Origin: Candidatus Poseidonia alphae
Lineage (GTDB): Archaea > Thermoplasmatota > Poseidoniia > Poseidoniales > Poseidoniaceae
Reading direction: 5' to 3'
Assembly: GCA_002505405.1 (NCBI GenBank)
Contig: DAVD01000037.1
Location: forward strand, 79,246-143,245
DNA: 64,000 nucleotides
The notes under the pieces are model-generated. The model searched no databases. It had not been told where the DNA came from and saw only the letters and a list, made by a program, of their open reading frames with translations. The translations under genes and the position numbers were made by a program. Of this stretch, positions 55,453 through 62,667 are shown piece by piece. The first letter of the stretch is position 1; every line of letters starts with the position of its first letter.

Positions 55453-56634
55453 ATGCAGCCGACCGATTACCTCCTTACATTTGCGTTGGGCGGGGCTTTT
55501 GTGATGGGCCTCTTCTTCATTGTAATGCGAAGGGAAGCGCAGGTCAATGTCCAAAGCGGCATGAGTGCAGAAGGACTTATGAAGCAACATTCGGGCATGG
55601 GATTTGGTAAAGCGAAGAAAAATTTAGACCGCAAGTTAGCCGCAGTACAAGATATCCTGCGCCGTCAAAATCATTCGGACCTCGGTTCGGCAGAAGAGCG
55701 GTTTGCAAAACGTCGTGAAGAGGAGCTAATCGCAGAAGAAGAAGCTCGTCGCCGTCGCGAACTCGAAGATGCAAAGCGCGAAGATGATGAGGAAGACGAA
55801 CGCCAGCGTCGAGAATTAGAAATGGAGCAAAAAGCAGCACAAAGGGCCGCAGAAGAAGATCGCCTTGCAGCTGAGCGCGAATCAGCACGGCAACTGGAAC
55901 TTGCTAGCTCAGAATCTGACCGCTTGAAAGAGATAGAAGCTGCCCGTGAACAAGAGGCGCTGGAATCCCGTGAAGCAGCACAGCGAGCCATGTCTGAATT
56001 GCAAGCACGTTTGGAACGTGAGGGTGCTCAATCATCCGATGTTCAAGTTTCGTTAATGTGGAACAATTACAACGATTTGGATCTGCACGTCGTTTGTCCT
56101 TCTGGTGAGCGTATCCACGGTGGAAACAAGAATTCGGACTGTGGCGGTGAACTGGATGTGGATGCTAACGTCCGTGCAGAAACTCGCAAACCCGTTGAGA
56201 ACGTGTTCTGGGAAGAAGGAAGCGCTCCTGCAGGCAAGTACCAAGTCTATGTACACTATTACAAGAAGCATAACAAGCGTCGTAGCAAGGACCCAACGAA
56301 ATTCCAACTCATTGTCAATGCGGGCAACGACTTGCTTGAGTTCAGTGGAGAACTTTCTGCCGGCGACCCAATCATGATGGTTACTGAATTTGTCCTTCCA
56401 TCTCCAGAAGAGCGAGAAGAACGCCGCCGTGATCTTGAGAAGCAAATACAGGATGCAAAAGGAGGCTCAACTGCCGACAAGGCCCCTCACGACGAGGAGA
56501 AACTCCCTGAAGAGGCTGAAGAAAAAGGTTCGACTGCCGTTGAAGGAGAGTCTAAGGATGGTTCATCCTCCCAAGAACTACCTGGTGCTCCAGACCTTGA
56601 TTTGCTCATGGGCGATGATGATTCTGAGGATTAA
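55453..56634 (+). CDS. membrane-anchored coiled-coil protein with YfaP/DUF2135-like domain
   Basis: The 393-residue protein has one N-terminal membrane helix (YLLTFALGGAFVMGLFFIV), a long Glu/Arg/Ala-rich coiled coil (about 75-192), a beta-sandwich-like domain (about 196-318) and an acidic disordered tail. The domain contains SLMWNNYNDLDLHVVCPSGE, GGELDVDANV and PVENVFWEEGSAPAGKYQVY, a pattern known from YfaP/DUF2135-type proteins often near VWA or MoxR systems. The Asp-rich DLDLH and DVDAN suggest calcium binding. Orientation puts the coiled coil and domain on one side, probably cytoplasmic or external depending on topology. Function unknown. Confidence 0.78.
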   Translation: MQPTDYLLTFALGGAFVMGLFFIVMRREAQVNVQSGMSAEGLMKQHSGMGFGKAKKNLDRKLAAVQDILRRQNHSDLGSAEERFAKRREEELIAEEEARRRRELEDAKREDDEEDERQRRELEMEQKAAQRAAEEDRLAAERESARQLELASSESDRLKEIEAAREQEALESREAAQRAMSELQARLEREGAQSSDVQVSLMWNNYNDLDLHVVCPSGERIHGGNKNSDCGGELDVDANVRAETRKPVENVFWEEGSAPAGKYQVYVHYYKKHNKRRSKDPTKFQLIVNAGNDLLEFSGELSAGDPIMMVTEFVLPSPEEREERRRDLEKQIQDAKGGSTADKAPHDEEKLPEEAEEKGSTAVEGESKDGSSSQELPGAPDLDLLMGDDDSED

Positions 56635-56637
56635 TCC

Positions 56638-57750
56638 TCAAGAAATAATATCGTCCAGTGTTTCTGAATCGATTCCGTTACGAATCGAACGAGCAATGCG
56701 ACGCCCCGTGGACATGAACCGCTCATTGATGTCTGAATAAGGCGAACCACCTACAAAGGGATTTGAGCCGGCGACAATACGAGCGCTGATTTCAAAGACC
56801 TTGAATTCGAGTTGGTCAGTAACGATCGTCTCAAGACAAAATGGCCCGAGCATACCTCGTGATCCTTCTTCAAGATTGAACGATGCTGCAACAGTGCCTT
56901 CAGCCATTTCAAAAGCCCGTGGTAACAACGACTCACGAATGACAACGGGTTGGTTTCCAGTTACGACAAAAGATGGTTCAAGGTCCATTTCTCTCAAATC
57001 TCGCAAGCTTCCAAGTTTGTAAAATTCATCAACATTGCTTTCGTCTCTTCGGTCCATTGAGAGCAATTCAAGCCGACCAAGGTTCTTGCCTGCATGTTGG
57101 CCACGGCCTTGGACTTGATAGCCGTCGGTTGCCGTGGGGTCAAAGAAGAAATGGAGGTAATATCTGCACCCCAGCACGTATTCTTGGATGGTGAATTCTT
57201 CTTCAATATCGACGTTCCTTCTGAAATCTCGGTAGTCGCGGGCGATAAAATATCCACGACCTCCCTTTGCCCCAGCATACTTGACAATGACTGGGCCGGC
57301 GATGTTGTGAGGGTCTTCAATGACCTTGGGCATGGTACATCCGCCTTTTTCAAGCCACTCGCGTTGGAGCGCTCTGCTGCTTTCCCAGTGCAGGATGTTA
57401 CGGTTTCCAAATGTTGGGACTTCAAGGTTTCTAAAATTCGTCGCACCAAGGTATTCAACGAGAGAACCATGAGGTATGATGATGACATTCTTTGAGCGAA
57501 ACCACTCTGCGTGGTCAAGCATTTCTCGGTAGTCATCGAGCATGAGCCATTCGTCGGGTTCAGCCCCTGGGAAGGCTTTGTAAAATCGCCGACGGTTTTC
57601 ACCAACAGCGATTCCAAGTGTTCGAAACCCTTCTTGGCGGGCTCCGTGCAGGATTTGAAGGGATGAGTGTGAGGCGACCACGCCGATGGTAATCTGGCTG
57701 GAATCATAGCCTGCGAGCCAACTTTGAACAGTCTCGTAATCTACGCCCAT
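56638..57750 (-). CDS. purP: FAICAR synthetase, formate-dependent (PurP)
   Basis: The 370-residue protein belongs to the archaeal PurP family, an ATP-grasp-like enzyme that formylates AICAR with free formate and ATP in purine synthesis. Seen are the N-terminal VVASHSSLQILHGARQEGF, VIVKYAGAKGGRGYFIARDY (ATP-grasp loop), YVLGCRYYLHFFF and the C-terminal VFEISARIVAGSNPFVGGSPY. It takes the place of the bacterial PurH transformylase step. It converges with the coiled-coil gene (3 bases apart) and diverges from the tryptophan dioxygenase gene. Confidence 0.94.
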   Translation of the reverse strand: MGVDYETVQSWLAGYDSSQITIGVVASHSSLQILHGARQEGFRTLGIAVGENRRRFYKAFPGAEPDEWLMLDDYREMLDHAEWFRSKNVIIIPHGSLVEYLGATNFRNLEVPTFGNRNILHWESSRALQREWLEKGGCTMPKVIEDPHNIAGPVIVKYAGAKGGRGYFIARDYRDFRRNVDIEEEFTIQEYVLGCRYYLHFFFDPTATDGYQVQGRGQHAGKNLGRLELLSMDRRDESNVDEFYKLGSLRDLREMDLEPSFVVTGNQPVVIRESLLPRAFEMAEGTVAASFNLEEGSRGMLGPFCLETIVTDQLEFKVFEISARIVAGSNPFVGGSPYSDINERFMSTGRRIARSIRNGIDSETLDDIIS

Positions 57751-57883
57751 GCCGAGGGGTTTCGTATTCGCTCTATGAGTGTTATGCTGGTTTTTTGTCT
57801 ATCTGTAAATCTTGGAACAACATATCCCGTCTCCGGGACCTTGTGATGGATTCTGCTGAGCATGCATCCGAGGTGAAGGGTTC
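57751..57883. promoter_or_regulatory. divergent promoter region between purP and the tryptophan dioxygenase gene
   Basis: The 133-base gap holds promoters for both directions. It includes a T-run (57791-57796) and a short perfect dyad TCCCG-TCTC-CGGGA (57825-57838) about 45 bases before the dioxygenase start; GAGGTG precedes that start by eight bases. The dyad may be an operator or chance. Confidence 0.35.
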
Positions 57884-59002
57884 ATGTGGTGGATTGGGCT
57901 CCAAGGAAGCATGGGACAAGACGCACCTGCGGTTCGCATGACTTATGGAGGATACTTGCAACTCGATTCTCTTCTCGACCTCCAATCCGGTCCGGAAGGA
58001 TATACTCCTGCACCATCAAACGATGAACTCCATTTTATCGTCGTCCATCAAACCTTTGAGCTGTGGTTCAAACAGATTTTGCGAGAGTTGAAGGAAGCAA
58101 GAGACCTCATGACATCAGAGCGTGTCCAAGAGGCTACAGTGCCCGTTATCGTCCATCATCTTGAAAGAGTTTCAGAAATATTCAGATTGCTTGCAAACCA
58201 GTGGAAAGTCATGGAAACACTCACTCCTCAAGACTTCCTCGCATTCAGGGACCGCCTTGGTACTTCTTCAGGATTTGAATCATGGCAGATGAGGGAAATG
58301 GAAGTGCTGCTCGGACTTGAAAACGAGCAACGAATGGGCGGCATGGACCCTCTTGCTCACATGGAAAAACTTGCTGGAGAAGGTAAAGTATCACCTTCTG
58401 CCCTCGCAGATTTCCACAACACGCATTCTCTTCCTTCGCTCAATGATGCTTTGATGTCCTGGCTCGGAAGAACGCCAATACATGGCTCCTCTCCGGATGG
58501 AAATGACGATACTGACGTGGTTCTTGATTATGTAAACAAGCATCTTGACTCCATGTCGGAACATGGAGAATCGGTCATCAAGCACATGATCTCGATCGGA
58601 CACGGTGATGAAGCAACGATCCGCCCTAGGATTGAGGCTGGAGTTCATGGCGCTCGCTCTTTCCTCATCGGAGAAGAGGGTGTCATTCGTTCTCGAGCAG
58701 GTTTGTTGTTTATTGAATCTTATCGGGACCTACCTTTGCTATCGTGGCCTCGTAAACTCATTGACAGTTTCGTAGAACTTGAAGAATCCATGCTTCTCTT
58801 TAGAACCCACCACGCACGAATGGTAGAGCGAATGATTGGGCGAAGGATGGGGACTGGTGGTTCAAGCGGTGTAGATTACCTGGACGCTACGACCAAATAT
58901 CGTATCTTTGTTGACCTCTGGGCTGTCAGGACCATGCTCGTTAAACGCGACGCACTTCCAAGTTTAGAGCATGCAGAATTTTACGGATTCTCATCCTCTT
59001 GA
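57884..59002 (+). CDS. kynA: tryptophan 2,3-dioxygenase
   Basis: The 372-residue heme protein matches the TDO family: MTYGGYLQLDSLL, ELHFIVVHQTFELWFKQILREL (key FELWFKQ), and HHARMVERMIG with the proximal heme His followed by GTGGSSGVDYL. It opens the indole ring of tryptophan with O2 to N-formylkynurenine. It is rare in archaea and the rest of the kynurenine pathway is not in the window. ATG at 57884 has a GAGGTG site; a second ATG at 57911 is possible. The length is somewhat above bacterial enzymes, closer to animal-type TDO. Confidence 0.93.
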   Translation: MWWIGLQGSMGQDAPAVRMTYGGYLQLDSLLDLQSGPEGYTPAPSNDELHFIVVHQTFELWFKQILRELKEARDLMTSERVQEATVPVIVHHLERVSEIFRLLANQWKVMETLTPQDFLAFRDRLGTSSGFESWQMREMEVLLGLENEQRMGGMDPLAHMEKLAGEGKVSPSALADFHNTHSLPSLNDALMSWLGRTPIHGSSPDGNDDTDVVLDYVNKHLDSMSEHGESVIKHMISIGHGDEATIRPRIEAGVHGARSFLIGEEGVIRSRAGLLFIESYRDLPLLSWPRKLIDSFVELEESMLLFRTHHARMVERMIGRRMGTGGSSGVDYLDATTKYRIFVDLWAVRTMLVKRDALPSLEHAEFYGFSSS

Positions 59003-59117
59003 GCCCTGCTTGTTGCAAAGCAGCAAAAGGCACTGATCTTGCCTCAAACGTCATGACAGAGGTAACCGTTTGTTTGTCAATCGACCTTTGAACGGGGTCC
59101 AGAGGATGTGATTGAAA

Positions 59118-59369
59118 TCACTCGTGGGGGTCAATGTCGATAGGAATCAAATGATTCTCGTATTCGTAAAGAGCAATCTTGAGCGGGTCGAGAACGAAAC
59201 GAGCAGATGCTTCTTCGAGCCCGTAAAGGGAAATCAGTTCGTCTTTGAATTCTTGGCGAAGGACTTCTTCAGTAGCGTAAAGTGGAGCGCCCATTCCAAT
59301 TTGAAGGGCTCTTGCACCAATAATTCTAGCTCGTTCAAATCGTGTGTGGAGTCGTGCGGGCTTGACCAT
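59118..59369 (-). CDS. rpoK: DNA-directed RNA polymerase subunit K (Rpb6 homolog)
   Basis: From the ATG at 59369 the 83-residue protein shows the Rpb6/RpoK core: [20 protein letters not shown] (about 6-25), GAPLYATE and the C-terminal [19 protein letters not shown]. It helps assemble and stabilise the archaeal RNA polymerase clamp. The open frame upstream to 59459 overlaps the neighbouring gene and is not needed. Other archaeal rpoK genes often sit near rpoN or ribosomal protein genes; here it is alone, just downstream of the thioredoxin-like gene in the same direction. Confidence 0.93.
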   Translation of the reverse strand: MVKPARLHTRFERARIIGARALQIGMGAPLYATEEVLRQEFKDELISLYGLEEASARFVLDPLKIALYEYENHLIPIDIDPHE

Positions 59370-59445
59370 TTTTGTACACCTGCGAGCAAAGTCGCAAACC
59401 GCCGACAGGCCGACTCTTCTTGAACCTACCTCTGCCGTTGGACGT

Positions 59446-60345
59446 TCATTCGCTCTCAAAAAACTGTTTAAGAGGTGACTTATTCATCAAGCGGCGGTGC
59501 ATAAAGAGGGCAGGGAGAAGCATGATGGCGAGCCCAGCTGCAGCGGCTACAGCCAACCATGCAGGATTCCAACGTTGGCCCTCCGAACCAACATCGGTGA
59601 TTGCACCATCGATTTCCACACGGCCCGTTGGAGCGTCGGAAGATACGGTCAAATTCCGAACTCCAGGCCGTTCAAGCATTACGGCGAATGAACCGTTTCT
59701 TGTGGTTTCAAATTGGCTTAAATTATACGATAATGTGGACGAATTAAGTTCCCATGACTCCCGAGCAAGATGAGGGTGAATTCGGTTTTCCGATGTGTGT
59801 GGGGTTGGTTCGATATACCATATGCGGAGTACATCTCCCGCTGAGGCATTCCAATCAATGGTCCCATTTCCAACTGTCATCGATTCCAAGCCCGACCAAT
59901 TCGTTGTGGAATTCTCCAATGTGGAGTTAAGGTCCATGGCTTGACGCGTTCCAGTCAGCAAATGTTTCCCGTTGACAACTAGAGAGGGATAGAGCAACAA
60001 GCGATATTCTTGGTCAAATCGTAGTTTTGATTCAGATAAGAAGGTCAGGTCTTTATTGGATGGGTGATGTTGGATGATGAGAGCCTCTGTTTCATTGAGG
60101 GCATTCACTTGCTGCGAAACTTGTTCACACGGTTCGCACCAGTCTGCACTGAAGTATTCCAGAAGGTGTGCGGGTTGATGAAGGTCACATGAGGAGTTGG
60201 TCAAACAATCAGCGGAGAATACCCGGATGTCAAGAAGAGCACCAGGCAGGTCCACATCAGTTTCATCCTGAAATCCATGGGCTGGAGTCACAGGTAAAAT
60301 CATCAGGGTCGCAAGCAGAAATGGGAGAGAAAACCGCCAACGCAT
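59446..60345 (-). CDS. membrane-anchored thioredoxin-like protein (WCEPC)
   Basis: The protein (299 residues from ATG at 60345; ATG 60363 adds six) has a signal peptide ([20 protein letters not shown]), a thioredoxin-like domain with [17 protein letters not shown], a beta-rich region with many Asn-x-Ser/Thr sites and a C-terminal helix ([18 protein letters not shown]) with a basic tail. The CxxC suggests a thiol-disulfide role outside the membrane. It is divergent from ctaA with only about 50 bases between starts, so a link to cytochrome oxidase assembly (ResA/Sco-like) is an inference. Confidence 0.8.
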   Translation of the reverse strand: MRWRFSLPFLLATLMILPVTPAHGFQDETDVDLPGALLDIRVFSADCLTNSSCDLHQPAHLLEYFSADWCEPCEQVSQQVNALNETEALIIQHHPSNKDLTFLSESKLRFDQEYRLLLYPSLVVNGKHLLTGTRQAMDLNSTLENSTTNWSGLESMTVGNGTIDWNASAGDVLRIWYIEPTPHTSENRIHPHLARESWELNSSTLSYNLSQFETTRNGSFAVMLERPGVRNLTVSSDAPTGRVEIDGAITDVGSEGQRWNPAWLAVAAAAGLAIMLLPALFMHRRLMNKSPLKQFFESE

Positions 60346-60396
60346 GCATGGGGGTGGAGGCATTTGTTCAAAAGGGGTCTGCTACCACACCCAACC

Positions 60397-61473
60397 ATGG
60401 AACTGCCTTGGTGGCGTCGCCCGTCCACCCTGCCGTTGATGTTGTTCATCATGGCGCTCCTCATTATTGTGGTAGGGGGAAGCATACGCATCAATGATGC
60501 TGGCGAATCCTGTCCAGAATGGCCAACCTGCTTTGGCTCATGGCATTTTGATATTTCTGAAGCAGAGCAATCGGCCTATTGGGATGCGAATCCAGATCAA
60601 ATTGATTCCCGTGGCGAAGACCATCGTTATACGACCTTCCAAATCTTTGTGGAATGGTTCCATCGTTTGCTGGTTGGAATTATTGCAATCCCGATCATAC
60701 TCAATGCATTCCTTGCAAAAAAGCGAGTCGCAGAGTACGGTGAATCGGTTCACAAAGTCTCTTGGTTTTCGCTGGTATTGTTAGCAGTACAGGCTACTGC
60801 GGGCTATGTTACCGTTCGGTTTGATAATGCAGATTGGACCGTTGCCCTGCATCTTTCGCTTGCAAGCATCTTTGCCGCTGGATTGCTCTGGCAGTTCATG
60901 TCGATGAAAATCACTGAAGGTGCATCTTGGAACTTCTTGAAATCACCAAAAACATATACGGAGAAGCACTTCAAACGGATGAGTACAATGGCGGGAGCAG
61001 TGGGTGTTCTTCTTGTACTCGGCGCCTGGGTTTCTTCTTCTGCGGGAGGAAACTACAATCAAAGTTGCTCGGTTGGTTTACCTAACGGATGGCCGAAATG
61101 CCAAGGCTCATTCCTTCCCTCACTGAATGAACCCGGCATCTTCATCCAAATGATTCACCGCACAGGAGCCGTCGTAGTTGGTTTAATTCTCATTTTGGGC
61201 GTTTCAAATCTCCGTGTTTCGGGCCAGGGACTCGCTGGAGCCAATGATCTAACTCGGTTTGGAGAAATCACTGCCGGCATATGGATGCTGAATGTCATGG
61301 TCGGTGGTTCTTACATCGTTTTCGCCAAAATTGGTGACTTTCCTGAATGGCTCTCATTGCTGCACCTGGTGGTCGGAGTTGCCGCCTTCCTCTCCGCCAT
61401 GTTGGCCGTATTTGCATTCCGCTTCGCACATTCAACGGTTCATGACCATGAAATTGGAGTTGAACAGGAATGA
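60397..61473 (+). CDS. ctaA: heme A synthase
   Basis: The ATG at 60397 (start MELPWWRRPSTLPLML) gives 358 residues with eight membrane helices. Four conserved histidines for two heme sites are visible: EWFHRLLVG, ALHLSLAS, IHRTGAVVVG and LHLVVGV. The short loop INDAGESCPEWPTCFGSW carries the paired cysteines of the family, as does NQSCSVGLPNGWPKC in the second half. It oxidises heme O to heme A for aa3-type oxidases. A TTG at 60364 is an alternative start. ATGA overlap with ctaB shows coupling. Confidence 0.94.
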   Translation: MELPWWRRPSTLPLMLFIMALLIIVVGGSIRINDAGESCPEWPTCFGSWHFDISEAEQSAYWDANPDQIDSRGEDHRYTTFQIFVEWFHRLLVGIIAIPIILNAFLAKKRVAEYGESVHKVSWFSLVLLAVQATAGYVTVRFDNADWTVALHLSLASIFAAGLLWQFMSMKITEGASWNFLKSPKTYTEKHFKRMSTMAGAVGVLLVLGAWVSSSAGGNYNQSCSVGLPNGWPKCQGSFLPSLNEPGIFIQMIHRTGAVVVGLILILGVSNLRVSGQGLAGANDLTRFGEITAGIWMLNVMVGGSYIVFAKIGDFPEWLSLLHLVVGVAAFLSAMLAVFAFRFAHSTVHDHEIGVEQE

Positions 61474-62489
61474 CGGGCGAGGAAGAAGTCGGACGAGAAC
61501 CCACCCCTCATCCTGGCATGCTCAAGGTCATGATACAACTCATGAAACTCCGAGTGATTGTGCTCTTGCAGGTCACTGCAATTTGCGCAATATTGGTCCA
61601 TGACGCTCTTGCTCGCTATGATTTGATCTTGTCAGAACGAACGTGGGCAGATACGATCATCGCTTGCATTGTCACTGTCGTTGGAGGGACGTTATCAGCA
61701 GGCGGTTCAAATTCGATTAACATGTGGTACGATGCGGACATTGACCCGCACATGCGGCGAACTCAAAACCGCCCGATTCCTCAAGGGCATACAACGCCAC
61801 GTTTTGCTCTCATTTTTGGAACCTCCATTGCAATACTCGGCTCAAGTATCTTCTTCATCCTGAGTTGGAAAGCTGCGTTTTGGTCGTTTTTCTCCGTCTT
61901 GTTTTATGTTTTCATTTACTCCATTTGGCTTAAGCGAAGAACACCACAAAACATCGTCATTGGAGGGATCGCAGGTGCAACACCTCCACTCATTGGCTGG
62001 GCAGCCGCAGCGGGAGACTCCATCTCCAGCCTCAATCCCTTCGATTTGGGTTCGCCCATTCCATGGATGCTGTTTTTCCTTATCTTCCTGTGGACACCAC
62101 CTCATTTTTGGGCTCTGGCTTTGTATCGCTCAGGTGAATATGGAAAGGTCAACATTCCGATGTTGAACGAAGTTAAAGGGGCAGAACATACCCTTCTCCA
62201 ATCAAAAATATACTGCCTTTTGCTGTTGGCTTTAGGGGCGGTGCCACTGTTCTGGCCGGAATCGGGTTTGCCTCTCTTGTGGGCATTTGTCTCTGTAGGC
62301 CTTACCTTGTGGTATGGGAAGTCGGTCTGGGACATCGACCCTGCTGAACCCTTTGATGAAAACGGACGAATGCCCAAAGCGGCAAAATCCTTCTTCCGCA
62401 GCTTGTTTTATCTGGGCTGGATGTTCCTCAGTTTGGTCTTGATTTGTCTCATTCCGCCTTCGTGGTTGGGTTTCCTGGGGCCTTTGTGA
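61470..62489 (+). CDS. ctaB: protoheme IX farnesyltransferase (heme O synthase)
   Basis: The 339-residue UbiA-family prenyltransferase has about nine membrane helices and the Asp-rich motif NMWYDADIDPHMRRTQNRPI (about 86-105) for prenyl diphosphate binding, plus the YSIWLKRRTPQNIVIGGIAG and WTPPHFWALAL segments typical of COX10/CtaB. It attaches a farnesyl (or, in archaea, possibly geranylgeranyl) group to heme B to make heme O, the substrate of CtaA. Overlaps the ctaA stop by four bases. The oxidase genes themselves are not in the window. Confidence 0.94.
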   Translation: MTGEEEVGREPTPHPGMLKVMIQLMKLRVIVLLQVTAICAILVHDALARYDLILSERTWADTIIACIVTVVGGTLSAGGSNSINMWYDADIDPHMRRTQNRPIPQGHTTPRFALIFGTSIAILGSSIFFILSWKAAFWSFFSVLFYVFIYSIWLKRRTPQNIVIGGIAGATPPLIGWAAAAGDSISSLNPFDLGSPIPWMLFFLIFLWTPPHFWALALYRSGEYGKVNIPMLNEVKGAEHTLLQSKIYCLLLLALGAVPLFWPESGLPLLWAFVSVGLTLWYGKSVWDIDPAEPFDENGRMPKAAKSFFRSLFYLGWMFLSLVLICLIPPSWLGFLGPL

Positions 62490-62566
62490 CAAAACATAGC
62501 CCTGTTATCGGGGAGTCGCCTCAACCGTCATGTTCATGTGAGAACCGCAGGTCGCAGGGACAGCGA

Positions 62567-62650
62567 GCGGCAGTCGCATAGCCTGGCCATTGCGCTGGAT
62601 TGCTAATCCAGTGGTGTCTCACCTCGGGAGTTCGAATCTCCCCTGCCGCG
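62567..62650 (+). tRNA. tRNA-Ser (anticodon GCU)
   Basis: The 84-base segment has acceptor strands GCGGCAG/CTGCCGC, anticodon stem CTGGA/TCCAG with loop TTGCTAA (anticodon GCT, reads AGC/AGU), a long variable arm GGTG-TCT-CACC typical of class II tRNAs, and T stem GGGAG/CTCCC with TTCGAAT loop. Discriminator G at 62650 is followed by CCA at 62651-62653, so the CCA end appears to be encoded. Confidence 0.94.
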
Positions 62651-62667
62651 CCATTCAATGATGTACA

